64,000 bases of DNA, taken from Kangiella marina. Its GTDB lineage: Bacteria > Pseudomonadota > Gammaproteobacteria > Enterobacterales > Kangiellaceae. Position 1 is the stretch's first letter; every line of letters starts with the position of its first letter. Made by a program: the position numbers and the translations under genes. The notes beneath the pieces were generated by a model. It was not told where the DNA came from. It did not search any database and worked only from the letters and a program-made list of their open reading frames with translations. Location: positions 868,001 through 932,000 of the forward strand of contig NZ_BAABFV010000001.1 in assembly GCF_039541235.1 (NCBI RefSeq), in the 5' to 3' direction. This document shows, in pieces, positions 8,862 to 17,811 of this stretch.

Positions 8862-11483
8862 TTACTTTACGATGTTCGCACTCAACTCCACACCCACATA
8901 AAACCAGCGTGGTTTAACGACGATGTACCAAGTGCCAGACTTCGGATTAGTCATCACGCATTGCTCTTGGTTACCGTGTTTATTTGAACGGCATAACGGT
9001 TTATTACTATTGCTGTTATATAAAAATAGATCAGCGTTGCCCCAGCCCCCATTCAGGTTAACCTCTAAGTTGTTAACTTCATCAGGCAATCCGACAGAAT
9101 AAACGCGAGGGAAAAACGGCAAGCCCCACAATCCATCTAAAGCCATAACTTCAGAGTGTGATTGTGCTGCTTCGAAGTTAAACTCTGCGATAATAGGATC
9201 GTGATCCGAAGAACGATACGCATCCGTTGAGTAATAGTTTTGAATCTGTGCCGGTGTTTTATACTCGACGTTATAGTCCAAAATACGTGGCTCGTCAGCA
9301 TTGATATGCCACTCAGTAACATCTACCAGCTTATTGGCTAAGTCACCTGTTGCTAATGCGTGATCTAAGCTGCCTGACCAACCTTTGAATACATAGCTAT
9401 AGTCCGTTGGTTGCGTTAAATTAACATAACCATTTTGCTCTAACTCATGCACAGGGTCTTCTTTGGCGTAAGCATTCAAGTCACCCAATATCATGATATT
9501 TGAAGTCGAGACACCTGTTGGGTTGGTCGCTAACCAGCTCGCTAAATAGGTCGATGCTTCCGTGCGGCGCTCGTTCCAACAGCCTTGAAAGTCACCTTGA
9601 TCTTCATTAGCACTGCCATCGCTTGGGCAGCTCCCCTTTGATTTAAAGTGATTAACCGCAACCGTGATTATTTCGCCTGACTCACTGTGCTTAAAGGTTT
9701 GTACCAGCGGCTGGCGATTCTTGTCATCGAATGGATAAGCATTCGTGGTAACCGCAGTACCTTCTTCTGTTACTGAGCTTGAGCGATAGATAATACCCAC
9801 AGCGATGGCGTCAGTACCCACTTGTGATGCGGCAGGTTGCGAGAAAGCGTACTGTTCATTTGCTGGAGCTAGCGTATTCAATCCATTAACCAAGTCTTGA
9901 ATCGCGCTATCGCTATCAAAGCCATCATTTTCAACTTCCATGATACCGATAATATCGGCGTCCATGGCTATGATAGCGTTGATGATTTTATCACGCTGAC
10001 GCTGGAACTCCGCAAAGGTATCGGCACCGCGAGCAGTTGGGAAGCCACCACCTTGCCCGTCACCGTTGAAGTAATTCAATACATTGAAACTAGCGACACG
10101 AAGGTTGCCAGTGCCAGCGAGCTGTGGCGCCGTTGTTCTTGTATTAGTTGAACTAAAACTTGGCTGTTGCGTTGGTTGTAATCGATAGACACCGAAGCCG
10201 TAATCAATGACCCCGACTAAGTTGGTAACCGTATCGCCAGTACGAACCGTATTATAAAACGATAAGTCACCCGTTGGGTAAATAACGGTTTCAGGATTTT
10301 GCGCCGTGCTGTAATCATCAAGCACTATGGTACTGAGCGCGTTAGCATCCGCCAGCTGTTGAGCGTCAATGCCAGGACGATGTAATTGAGTTGGCTGGAA
10401 TAGACGTTCAGTCGCTAAGACTAACTCGCCATAACGTCCCAGATTATAATTCTCAGTGACTTTTAATGATTGCTGAAACTCGACGAGCATACCTTCTTTA
10501 GCTTCCAAATCATTTTCAGACGTTAGAGGTAACTGAATTACCGTCGGAGCAGGAACTGGCGACGCGCCACAATTAATTAAGTCCGTGATATTGGTCAGTT
10601 GGGTTTTGTCATAATACTCATCAACGGTACCCGCGATACGGACGCGATCGCCAACTGATAAGTTATAAGCGCCAGAACCCAGCCATACCATTAAGCCTTC
10701 AGAAGTTGCAGAGTCAGTATCTTGCTCTGTCGCTGTTTCTTGTACGAAGTAGCTGTTCAGCTGTCCTGATGCTGAAAAATCCGCCGTTACAACCGCTTCG
10801 ATTACCACACCCTGACCATCCAATGGACTGACTAAACCATTACCTTGGATTTGATGGATAAAGGTTTTGCTGTCGCCACAAGCGCCGATTTCGCCAACAG
10901 GATCACTGCCACCAGCGTATTGACCTAAGTCTGAAAAATCGTCTTGCGCCAGCGTATCCCACTGCGTAGCCACGTCATAAGCATCGCCACTGTTGGTGTC
11001 TGCGCTTGAAGTTGGTTTACGCAATAAGGTCATGTTTTGCGTCTTAGCAGTGCTATCTCCCCAGTAACTTCCGGGGTCAGTTCCTACTTGACCAATACTA
11101 TCGACTAGACCTGAACTATTCACTAACTCAATGGCATCATCGCCATTAAACCAACTCGAACCATTGGTTAAATCAGCCACATTTAAAATCGCTGCATCAG
11201 CACGATTGTTGGCAATGACAAATGTCTGCTGACTGGCAATAGTCCCCGACAAGCTGACTGTCGTCGAAGCTGAGGTATTCCCATTGAAGTAAAATTTAAG
11301 TTGGTAATCGTCTAAAGAAATCGCGTTGTTAGAATTATTGTAAAGCTCAATCGCTTTGTTATAACTACTGCCTTCAACATACTCTGAAATGATCACACCT
11401 GCTTTTGCATTAGCTGTCACTAACGTACCCAACGTTAAAGCTACTAAGCTAGGCAACAATTTTGTATTCTTGAAATTCGACAT
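8862..11483 (-). CDS. secreted ExeM/NucH-family nuclease with lamin-tail domain
   Basis: This 873-residue exported nuclease probably digests extracellular DNA for phosphate or nucleoside supply, or for biofilm turnover. After a signal peptide (cleavage near NAKAG) come a lamin-tail (LTD) domain at about 30-190 (VIISEYVEGSSYNKAIELYN, DDYQL, FNGDDAIELVN), a central OB-like region (about 200-430), and an endonuclease/exonuclease/phosphatase domain (about 460-770) with RVASFNVLNYF, DIIGIMEVEN, NHFKSKG, LGDLNAY and the catalytic SSDHDPI. A C-terminal beta domain (about 790-873) ending in SGTWYIVV... resembles a PPC domain. The ATG at 11483 is preferred to the GTG at 11495 because AAGGGG lies just upstream. 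Single-gene unit. Pho control is plausible but no convincing box was found. Confidence 0.92.
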   Translation of the reverse strand: MSNFKNTKLLPSLVALTLGTLVTANAKAGVIISEYVEGSSYNKAIELYNNSNNAISLDDYQLKFYFNGNTSASTTVSLSGTIASQQTFVIANNRADAAILNVADLTNGSSWFNGDDAIELVNSSGLVDSIGQVGTDPGSYWGDSTAKTQNMTLLRKPTSSADTNSGDAYDVATQWDTLAQDDFSDLGQYAGGSDPVGEIGACGDSKTFIHQIQGNGLVSPLDGQGVVIEAVVTADFSASGQLNSYFVQETATEQDTDSATSEGLMVWLGSGAYNLSVGDRVRIAGTVDEYYDKTQLTNITDLINCGASPVPAPTVIQLPLTSENDLEAKEGMLVEFQQSLKVTENYNLGRYGELVLATERLFQPTQLHRPGIDAQQLADANALSTIVLDDYSTAQNPETVIYPTGDLSFYNTVRTGDTVTNLVGVIDYGFGVYRLQPTQQPSFSSTNTRTTAPQLAGTGNLRVASFNVLNYFNGDGQGGGFPTARGADTFAEFQRQRDKIINAIIAMDADIIGIMEVENDGFDSDSAIQDLVNGLNTLAPANEQYAFSQPAASQVGTDAIAVGIIYRSSSVTEEGTAVTTNAYPFDDKNRQPLVQTFKHSESGEIITVAVNHFKSKGSCPSDGSANEDQGDFQGCWNERRTEASTYLASWLATNPTGVSTSNIMILGDLNAYAKEDPVHELEQNGYVNLTQPTDYSYVFKGWSGSLDHALATGDLANKLVDVTEWHINADEPRILDYNVEYKTPAQIQNYYSTDAYRSSDHDPIIAEFNFEAAQSHSEVMALDGLWGLPFFPRVYSVGLPDEVNNLEVNLNGGWGNADLFLYNSNSNKPLCRSNKHGNQEQCVMTNPKSGTWYIVVKPRWFYVGVELSANIVK

Positions 11484-11647
11484 ATCCCCTTCCACACTTT
11501 GTAATAAAAAAATGCATTATTCGTGTGGAATGTTTCAAAACGCAGACGCTTTTATGACAAATAACTAACGCATATTCAATTTGAGGATTACCGCATAAAT
11601 AGGCTCAATGTCATGCTTTCTTCATTATTTTGAAATAATGCAGGATC

Positions 11648-11672
11648 AAAAAAGCCCGCACGTAGCGGGCTT
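11648..11672 (-). terminator. terminator after the terC-like gene
   Basis: Read on the minus strand, GCCCGC and GCGGGC arms around TACGT are followed by six T (plus-strand A 11648-11653). It ends the TerC transcript before the nuclease gene. Confidence 0.88.
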
Positions 11673-11688
11673 CGGTACACAATGAATA

Positions 11689-12504
11689 CTACAGAATTTC
11701 TTCTTGCGCTTCTTGTTCGGCTTTGGCCTTAGCAGCGGCTTCTTTCTTTTTCATCAAGGTCTTTTGATATTTCGACTGCACAATATCACTCAGTACCATC
11801 ACCGCAATCACAAAGTAGAAGGTCGCTTTGTTCATTGGCTCAATCGGGTAACCGAAGAAGTGTAACTCAGACTTATGGCCGCCATCAGCAAGCAGCATAA
11901 TGCCGACAACCAGTAAGATAAATAAACCTAACACTTCAAACATACGGTTCTTTTGCAGAAATTCCGATACCGTATCTGCCAGCCAAATCATGGCGATACC
12001 GCTTAAGATAATGGCAATCGCCATAATCCAGAAATTATCGGTCAGCGCCATAGCACTTAGAATGGAGTCAAACGAGAATACCAAGTTCATCAGCACGATG
12101 AGGAATATAATCTTACCCGCTGACTGAGGCTTGCGCTCTTTACCATCACCAACTTCTAGCGCCATCATGTGCCAAATTTCTTTAACGGCCGTGTACATAA
12201 TGAAAATACCACCGAATAAGACGATAATACTTTCAAGATTAAATACCCCTGTAATGACGCCTTCCCACTGGATCGTAAACAAAGTGTCTTTAACCTGATC
12301 AATCAGTTTGACCAACAGGAACAACAGGACAATACGCAGAACAACCGCTAAGCCAATACCGAACCAACGGACTTTCTTTTGCTGCTCCAGTGGTGCACGT
12401 TTCGACTCAAGGGAGATATAGAGTAAGTTGTCAAAACCTAACACGGCCTGTAACACGATCAACATACCTAAAGTAAATAGGTTTTCGATAGTAAATAGTT
12501 CCAT
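11689..12504 (-). CDS. TerC family membrane protein
   Basis: This 271-residue inner-membrane protein of the TerC family has about seven to eight hydrophobic segments. The family-typical acidic motifs inside helices are present: QAVLGFDNLLYISLES near the N-terminus and NLVFSFDSILSAMALT in the middle, which probably form a metal path. Relatives such as E. coli Alx export manganese, others are linked to tellurite resistance or to metalation of secreted enzymes. The tail after about 245 is charged and Ala/Lys/Glu-rich. No yybP-ykoY type leader was visible in the short upstream region, which is shared with a divergent acetyltransferase. Substrate is inferred from the family only. Confidence 0.88.
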   Translation of the reverse strand: MELFTIENLFTLGMLIVLQAVLGFDNLLYISLESKRAPLEQQKKVRWFGIGLAVVLRIVLLFLLVKLIDQVKDTLFTIQWEGVITGVFNLESIIVLFGGIFIMYTAVKEIWHMMALEVGDGKERKPQSAGKIIFLIVLMNLVFSFDSILSAMALTDNFWIMAIAIILSGIAMIWLADTVSEFLQKNRMFEVLGLFILLVVGIMLLADGGHKSELHFFGYPIEPMNKATFYFVIAVMVLSDIVQSKYQKTLMKKKEAAAKAKAEQEAQEEIL

Positions 12505-12578
12505 TCTTTGTTCTCTTTAATTATGATTTACTGAGTGCATCTTAGCATAGCCGTTTGATTTTTCGAGATCCATACATA

Positions 12579-13058
12579 ATGAATAATACTAACATCACCA
12601 TCCTTCCATTCAGTCCAGAACTGGCCGACGATTTTAGGCAGATCAATCAAGCTTGGATTGAAAAGTACTTTGAAGTTGAGGAAGAAGATCAACGCGTTCT
12701 TAACAATCCTGAGAAATACCTAATCCAAACGGGTGGACAAATACTCTTTGCTCACAATGATACGACTAACACAATTATTGCCGCCTGTGCTTTAAAGAAA
12801 TGGACCGATGATGAATACGAGCTATCCAAGATGGGCGTAATCGAAGGATATCAAGGTTCAGGCATTGGTAAGTTACTCGCCCAAGCCATTATTGAAGAAG
12901 CCAAAAATCGAGGTTGTAAACGTCTATTTTTAGAGTCAAACCGTAAACTCAAATCCGCGATGAAACTTTATCAAAAGCTTGGGTTTAAAGAGTTTAACAA
13001 TCACGAATCGCGCGTAGATTATCATCGATGTGATATTGTGATGGAGATGTTTTTGTAG
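12579..13058 (+). CDS. GNAT family N-acetyltransferase
   Basis: This 159-residue acetyltransferase has the acetyl-CoA binding motif A clearly visible (YQGSGIGKLLAQAIIEEAKNRG, matching Q/R-x-x-G-x-G/A), followed by the motif B strand-helix LFLESNRKLKSAMKLYQKLGFKE. Substrate is unknown. The ATG at 12579 is chosen over an in-frame TTG at 12555 because neither has a strong ribosome binding site and the ATG gives a normal family N-terminus (MNNTNITILPFSPELADDF). It diverges from terC and is followed by a pair of palindromic repeats. Confidence 0.85.
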   Translation: MNNTNITILPFSPELADDFRQINQAWIEKYFEVEEEDQRVLNNPEKYLIQTGGQILFAHNDTTNTIIAACALKKWTDDEYELSKMGVIEGYQGSGIGKLLAQAIIEEAKNRGCKRLFLESNRKLKSAMKLYQKLGFKEFNNHESRVDYHRCDIVMEMFL

Positions 13059-13092
13059 GTTTTTCCTCTTTTGGCATTACTTCTTACGGTCA

Positions 13093-13247
13093 CTGGATCC
13101 CGCGGTCAAGCCGCGGGATGACAGCTTAGAGCAGCCCCAAATGCCTTGTAACAAATGTCATGAAAAAGAAACTTTTCTCCTTCAACTTCACTGCTACACT
13201 CAAACTCTTTTACAATCGTCATCCCGCGGCTTGACCGCGGGATCCAG
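13093..13247. repeat. REPIN-like pair of 30-bp palindromic repeats
   Basis: The 30-mer at 13093-13122 is repeated as an exact reverse complement at 13218-13247, with 95 bp between. Each unit contains a long imperfect palindrome with arms ATCCCGCGG and CCGCGGGAT around a short GTCAAG-type centre. The family is different from the repeat at 5883-5954. It fills the gap between the converging acetyltransferase and HEAT-cyclophilin genes. The GC-rich hairpins may also act as transcript 3' ends. Confidence 0.88.
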
Positions 13248-13266
13248 AACCTTCTCTAGCAAGAAC

Positions 13267-14901
13267 TCAATCAGTTAATACTTCAGCCTTAACCACTCTA
13301 TCATTCTGTTCTAGCAACATTGCAACGCCCATGCCTTCAATAACTTCACCGAAGATAGTGTAGTTGCTGTCGAGGTGTAAGTTTGGCGCTGTGTTGATAA
13401 AGAACTGGGCGCCGCCAGTGTCTTTACCTAGGGTGGCCATCCCGACAGTACCGGGCAAATGCGAACGGTAGGAGAGCTCTTCTCGAATGCTATAACCGAC
13501 CGAACCAGAACCATCACCGATATTACTGCCGCCTTGGGCGACGAAGTCGTGAATCACGCGATGGAAATAGCTGTTGTCGTAATACCCTTCTTCAACCAGC
13601 TTGAGAAAGTTTGCCGATGTATAGGGCGTGTCTTCGAACAGTTTTAACTTGATGATGCCCTTTGTTGTGTTCAACACAACGGTGTGTAATTCAGGCAATC
13701 TATCTGGTGTAGCGGCCGCACTGCTCGCTGTTTCAGCCTTCTGATTAAGGGCTTGCTGAGCGCCTTTGGCGATGATGGCTCTATCGCTTTTCGCTAACGT
13801 CTCCAATGTTTCATGGTCTTTTCGTTTAGTGAAGTACGCAATTGCTGCCCTTTGTAAGTTCGGATCGTCGCTTTTGCTCCATAACGTCACGATTTTACGG
13901 TCAGCTTTATCGCCACGAATCAGTGCCATCATGGCTTCATATTGAACCCATGTATTGTCACTGTTCAATTGATTTGCTACTGCGGAATGAACATTGTCTT
14001 TTTCTAACCAAGAGTTATTCATGGTTTGTAAGGCTGTTACTTGGCTCATGACATCTTTTTGCTTTAATGCGATTAAAACGCCGGCTAACGCTGCTGGATT
14101 TTCTTTAAAGTTAGCCAGTCCCCGAATCGCACTCACACGAATCCCAATATTCTCTTTTTGGATATGAGTTAGTAGCATGGGTAAGACTTTGTTCAGTTGC
14201 GTATTAGCAAGAGCGCGGATCATCTTAGCTTGCGCTCGTGGTTCTAGGGTATCAAGCTGCTGCAACACCTGATCAACCTGCTGCATCTCCATCAAGTTTC
14301 GGCGCGACATCAAATAGCTGGCTTCGAGTTGAGTTTTCGGGTCCCACAAGGCTTTAATGAGCTGGCTTGAACTTAGATGTTCAAATGAACCAATCAAGGA
14401 AGGATGGAAAGAGCTGAGATTTACCAGCCCCTGAAGAGCGCCACGAATTTTCTCAGGACTGTCTGACTGATTGATAATATCGGTAAGGACTGGTTGTGCC
14501 TTGGGATAGCCCATATTGCCAATCGCCAATGCCATGCGGTATTGGACGGAAGGTTCAATTTCGCTATCCAGCGCCTTCACCAAGTGCTCACCAAGCGTTG
14601 GCACTCCACCAATCCCTAGCGCAAAAGCAGCAGCCTGACGAACGTGCGCTTGCTCATGAGTAAGGTACGGCAGCACTTTATTCATGGCTACCTCGCCTCC
14701 TACTCGACCAAGTGCAATCAAAGCAACTTCTAGCGTATCAGCCGACAAAGACTCGCAGCCAAGGGCCTTATTGAAGTTAACATGCTCTGCATCACGCTGA
14801 TCGGCAGCTTGGTACAACTGAGCAGGCGTAACGCAGGCCAAACTGATACTGCTAAAAAGGCCGAATAGCGCCCCGAGCGCCCATAAAATCAGGTGTTTCA
14901 T
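13267..14901 (-). CDS. exported HEAT-repeat protein with C-terminal cyclophilin-type peptidyl-prolyl isomerase
   Basis: This 544-residue protein joins two modules. A signal peptide (residues 1-22, ending SLA) is followed by about 340 residues of helical HEAT-like repeats (about 50-385; for example TLGEHLVKALDSEI, ISVRASAIRGL-type helices) and then a cyclophilin domain (about 402-544). In the cyclophilin part the family signatures YFHRVIHDFVAQGG (446-458) with catalytic-site Arg, GGAQFFI (about 495-501) and MATLG are present. It should fold or restrain proteins in the periplasm, with the HEAT solenoid as a likely client or partner platform. Stand-alone periplasmic PpiA proteins are about 190 residues, so the fusion is unusual. 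It stands alone, divergent from ettA. Confidence 0.88.
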   Translation of the reverse strand: MKHLILWALGALFGLFSSISLACVTPAQLYQAADQRDAEHVNFNKALGCESLSADTLEVALIALGRVGGEVAMNKVLPYLTHEQAHVRQAAAFALGIGGVPTLGEHLVKALDSEIEPSVQYRMALAIGNMGYPKAQPVLTDIINQSDSPEKIRGALQGLVNLSSFHPSLIGSFEHLSSSQLIKALWDPKTQLEASYLMSRRNLMEMQQVDQVLQQLDTLEPRAQAKMIRALANTQLNKVLPMLLTHIQKENIGIRVSAIRGLANFKENPAALAGVLIALKQKDVMSQVTALQTMNNSWLEKDNVHSAVANQLNSDNTWVQYEAMMALIRGDKADRKIVTLWSKSDDPNLQRAAIAYFTKRKDHETLETLAKSDRAIIAKGAQQALNQKAETASSAAATPDRLPELHTVVLNTTKGIIKLKLFEDTPYTSANFLKLVEEGYYDNSYFHRVIHDFVAQGGSNIGDGSGSVGYSIREELSYRSHLPGTVGMATLGKDTGGAQFFINTAPNLHLDSNYTIFGEVIEGMGVAMLLEQNDRVVKAEVLTD

Positions 14902-14971
14902 GACTCCTCCTGTAGCCTAAGCCGTTCTGGCAATGTAAAATGCCCGCAACATTGATTAAGGTATTATTTTA

Positions 14972-16642
14972 ATGGCTCAATACATCTACACCATGAATCG
15001 GGTGAGCAAGATTGTTCCCCCCAACAAAACCATCTTAAAGGATATTTCACTATCTTTCTTCCCTGGCGCGAAAATTGGCGTTTTGGGTCTAAACGGTGCA
15101 GGTAAATCGACCTTATTACGCATCATGGCTGGCATCGACCAAGATCATGATGGCGAAGCTCGTCCACAACCCGGCATTAAAATTGGGTACTTGCCGCAAG
15201 AGCCACAACTCGACGAAAGCAAAACCGTTCGTGAAATCGTCGAAGAGTCAGTCACTCACGTCAAAGAAGCGTTGGCTGAGTTGGATCAGGTTTATGCCGC
15301 TTATGCCGATGAAAATGCTGATTTTGATGCGCTGGCCAAGCGCCAAGGTGAGCTGGAAGCGATCATTCAAGCGGCAGATGGCCATAACCTTGAAAATACA
15401 CTTGAGCGCGCTGCTGACGCACTACGTTTACCGGTATGGGATGCTAAAGTTGGCAACCTATCGGGCGGTGAACGTCGTCGTGTAGCCATTTGCCGATTAT
15501 TGCTTGAGCACCCTGATATGCTACTTCTCGACGAGCCAACCAACCACTTGGATGCTGAGTCTGTCGCATGGTTAGAGCGCTTCTTAGTCGATTACAACGG
15601 TACCGTTGTTGCCATTACCCACGACCGTTATTTCTTAGATAACGCAGCGGGCTGGATTCTTGAGCTGGATCGCGGCGAAGGCATTCCGTGGGAAGGTAAT
15701 TACTCGTCTTGGCTAGAGCAGAAAGCGAAACGCCTGGAGATTGAAGAGAAACAAGAAGCATCTCGCCAGAAGACCATGAAAGAAGAGCTGGAATGGGTGC
15801 GAGCAAACTCGAAGGGCCGTCAGGCCAAGTCAAAAGCTCGTATGTCGCGTTTTGAAGAACTCTCAAGCAAAGAGTTCCAGCAGCGTAACGAGACGCGTGA
15901 GCTGTATATTCCACCCGGGCCACGCTTGGGTACTCAAGTCATTACCGCAAAAGGTTTAACCAAAACGTTTGGCGATAAACTGCTGTATAACGACTTAAAC
16001 TTCAACCTACCGCAAGGTGGTATCGTCGGTGTGATTGGTCCGAATGGTGCGGGTAAATCGACCATGTTCAAGATGATTACCGGTCAAGAGCAGCCTGACT
16101 CAGGTGAACTGCAAGTGGGTGAAACGGTTGATCTAGCTTACGTCGATCAAAGTCGTGACTCTTTGGACGATAGTAAAACCGTATGGCAAGAAATTTCCGA
16201 CGGTTTGGATATTATCACCGTGGGTAATTATGAAACGCCTTCACGCGCTTACGTCGGTCGCTTTAACTTCAAAGGCTCGGATCAGCAAAAATTAATTGGC
16301 AACTTGTCAGGTGGTGAGCGTAACCGAGTGCACTTAGCCAAACTGTTGAAAAGTGGCGGCAACGTCTTGCTACTGGATGAGCCGACCAACGACCTGGACG
16401 TAGAAACCTTGCGTGCGCTTGAGGATGCTCTACTCGCATTCCCAGGTTGCGCCGTCGTGATCTCGCACGACCGCTGGTTCCTCGATCGTATCGCGACGCA
16501 CATTCTCGCGTTTGAGGGCGATAGTGAAACGGTATGGTTTGAAGGTAACTATCAAGAGTATGAAGCGGATCGTAAGCGCCGCTTAGGTGCAGATGCTGAT
16601 CAGCCGCATCGTATTAAGTACCGCAAGATTACTAAGTCATAA
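14972..16642 (+). CDS. ettA: energy-dependent translational throttle protein (ABC-F ATPase)
   Basis: This 556-residue soluble ABC-F protein binds the ribosomal E site and gates entry into elongation according to the ATP/ADP ratio. Two ABC domains show Walker [10 protein letters not shown] and GPNGAGKST, signatures [11 protein letters not shown] and [11 protein letters not shown], and Walker [12 protein letters not shown] and [11 protein letters not shown]. The linker and the arm region ([26 protein letters not shown]) are present. The length is within one residue of E. coli EttA (555), and the N-terminus ([19 protein letters not shown]) matches the family. A terminator follows at 16676-16711. 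Confidence 0.96.
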   Translation: MAQYIYTMNRVSKIVPPNKTILKDISLSFFPGAKIGVLGLNGAGKSTLLRIMAGIDQDHDGEARPQPGIKIGYLPQEPQLDESKTVREIVEESVTHVKEALAELDQVYAAYADENADFDALAKRQGELEAIIQAADGHNLENTLERAADALRLPVWDAKVGNLSGGERRRVAICRLLLEHPDMLLLDEPTNHLDAESVAWLERFLVDYNGTVVAITHDRYFLDNAAGWILELDRGEGIPWEGNYSSWLEQKAKRLEIEEKQEASRQKTMKEELEWVRANSKGRQAKSKARMSRFEELSSKEFQQRNETRELYIPPGPRLGTQVITAKGLTKTFGDKLLYNDLNFNLPQGGIVGVIGPNGAGKSTMFKMITGQEQPDSGELQVGETVDLAYVDQSRDSLDDSKTVWQEISDGLDIITVGNYETPSRAYVGRFNFKGSDQQKLIGNLSGGERNRVHLAKLLKSGGNVLLLDEPTNDLDVETLRALEDALLAFPGCAVVISHDRWFLDRIATHILAFEGDSETVWFEGNYQEYEADRKRRLGADADQPHRIKYRKITKS

Positions 16643-16675
16643 CCTTTCTTAGAATCGTAACCTTCCTTAAAATAC

Positions 16676-16711
16676 AGACTGGTTCACCGACATGGCGTGG
16701 ACCAGTCTTTT
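16676..16711 (+). terminator. terminator after ettA
   Basis: AGACTGGTTCAC (16676-16687) pairs with GTGGACCAGTCT (16697-16708) with one internal mismatch, followed by TTTT. The hairpin closes the ettA transcript. Confidence 0.8.
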
Positions 16712-16789
16712 AAATCAAGTATTTACCGTCGACAACCCATACCTGCTTTGATAATCTAAGATTAGGTTTTTAATCTAAGGGCAAGTGTT

Positions 16790-17179
16790 ATAGACACTGA
16801 GCGCAGACAGTTCACTCGAGTTCCTTTGTCAGCTAAGGCGCTGATTGAATTGAATGGAGACAAGTATGTTGCCAAGGTGATAGACATATCGCTGAACGGC
16901 GCTCACCTTTATTGTGATCAAGCTGAAGCCGATGGAAATCTTAAACAAGATAGCTATATCAAGCTTCAAATCATCTTCGACGAACTGACCCCGCCGATCA
17001 ATATCAAGGCTCAAGTTGTCTACCATAAAGATCATGATTACGGCGTAGAATGCCAAGAAATTGATATCGATAGCATGCTGCAACTGAGGTCAATACTGAC
17101 CTTATACAATAACGATCCAGAAACCATTCACCAAGAGTCTCAAGCGTTATGGGAGCGCAATAGTCAGGATAAGGATTAA
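16790..17179 (+). CDS. PilZ domain protein, probable c-di-GMP binder, with non-standard start codon
   Basis: The reading frame encodes a small PilZ domain with both c-di-GMP motifs: RQFTR (RxxxR) and DISLNG (D/NxSxxG). The first conventional in-frame start (TTG, 16826) would remove RxxxR. Going upstream, the frame stays open only to a TAG at 16763-16765 and contains no ATG, GTG or TTG before 16826. The best placed codon is ATA at 16790, giving I/M-DTERRQFTR, the usual PilZ beginning, with AAGGG (16777-16781) 8 bases before it. From there the protein has 129 residues. So the gene probably starts at ATA, has lost its ATG, or there is a sequence error. Its stop codon overlaps that of the converging methyltransferase gene. 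Confidence 0.8.
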   Translation: MDTERRQFTRVPLSAKALIELNGDKYVAKVIDISLNGAHLYCDQAEADGNLKQDSYIKLQIIFDELTPPINIKAQVVYHKDHDYGVECQEIDIDSMLQLRSILTLYNNDPETIHQESQALWERNSQDKD

Positions 17180-17799
17180 GCGAACCAATCGTCAAAACGC
17201 GTTTGATAACCCGCCGGCTTTTCGAGATTCAGTTGGTAACAAACCTCTCCACGCGCCAAGTATTTCACTTCAAAATGAGTCCGAGCACTGTCCTTAGACA
17301 CTTCGATTCTTTTAACGTTTAATGCCCAATCTTTTCGCGCCAATACTTCGGCTTCATCCACATACTCTTTAATATTTGTCGCCAAAACCAACGTTGCCTT
17401 GGGTTTCATTCGGGACAGCAAGAACTCAAAAAATGGCATGTTCAGCCAACGCTGACTCGCGTTCTTCGGCTCTGGATTTGGGTACAACAAAAACACCCCA
17501 TCCAAAGACTTAGGCGGAAAACCATGCACCACCCAAGGAATCGCATCCGCATGAACAGCCGACAGATTTTCCAGTGACAAATCTTTTGCTCTTGATGCAA
17601 ACACATCAAACTTAGCACGCGTTCGCTCAACAGCAATAAGGTGTTTTTGAGGATTCGCTTCGGCAAACTTCATCGCATGCATCCCTTTGCCAGCGCCAAT
17701 CTCTAAAAACTGAGTGCTTTTAAGCTTAGGGGCTTTGAAATTTCGAGGGGCGAAGAGTTTTTCGGGTTTAAACACTCGCTCTTTGGTTGGATTCATCAT
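17176..17799 (-). CDS. TrmB-like SAM-dependent methyltransferase
   Basis: This 207-residue class I methyltransferase has motif I FLEIGAGKGMHAMKFAEANP, a following acidic residue for SAM ribose (VERTRAKF), and the layout of tRNA (guanine-46-N7) methyltransferase TrmB. However, the TrmB signature region that normally reads F-P-D-P-W-x-K-x-R-H is here YPNPEPKNASQRW, so the Asp of the active region is replaced by Asn and the basic cluster is different. It may be a paralogue with another substrate rather than TrmB itself. It is tail-to-tail with the PilZ gene, the two stop codons sharing TTAA at 17176-17179, and lies just downstream of an mgtC-like gene on the same strand (12 bp apart). Confidence 0.75.
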   Translation of the reverse strand: MMNPTKERVFKPEKLFAPRNFKAPKLKSTQFLEIGAGKGMHAMKFAEANPQKHLIAVERTRAKFDVFASRAKDLSLENLSAVHADAIPWVVHGFPPKSLDGVFLLYPNPEPKNASQRWLNMPFFEFLLSRMKPKATLVLATNIKEYVDEAEVLARKDWALNVKRIEVSKDSARTHFEVKYLARGEVCYQLNLEKPAGYQTRFDDWFA

Positions 17800-17811
17800 A
17801 ATCGATTGTCG

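Noticed and set aside
11496-11640. TTGTCAT element upstream of the secreted nuclease gene as a Pho box
   Set aside because: Only one half-site is acceptable and the second matches 3 of 7, so it does not support PhoB control.
15096-15485. 129-codon frame overlapping ettA
   Set aside because: Alternate frame of the first ABC domain; the ettA protein is intact across it.
16745-16785. Direct repeat TAATCTAAG before the PilZ gene as an operator
   Set aside because: Two 9-bp copies 19 bp apart are visible (16752 and 16771), but no known regulator fits and chance similarity in AT-rich DNA is likely.
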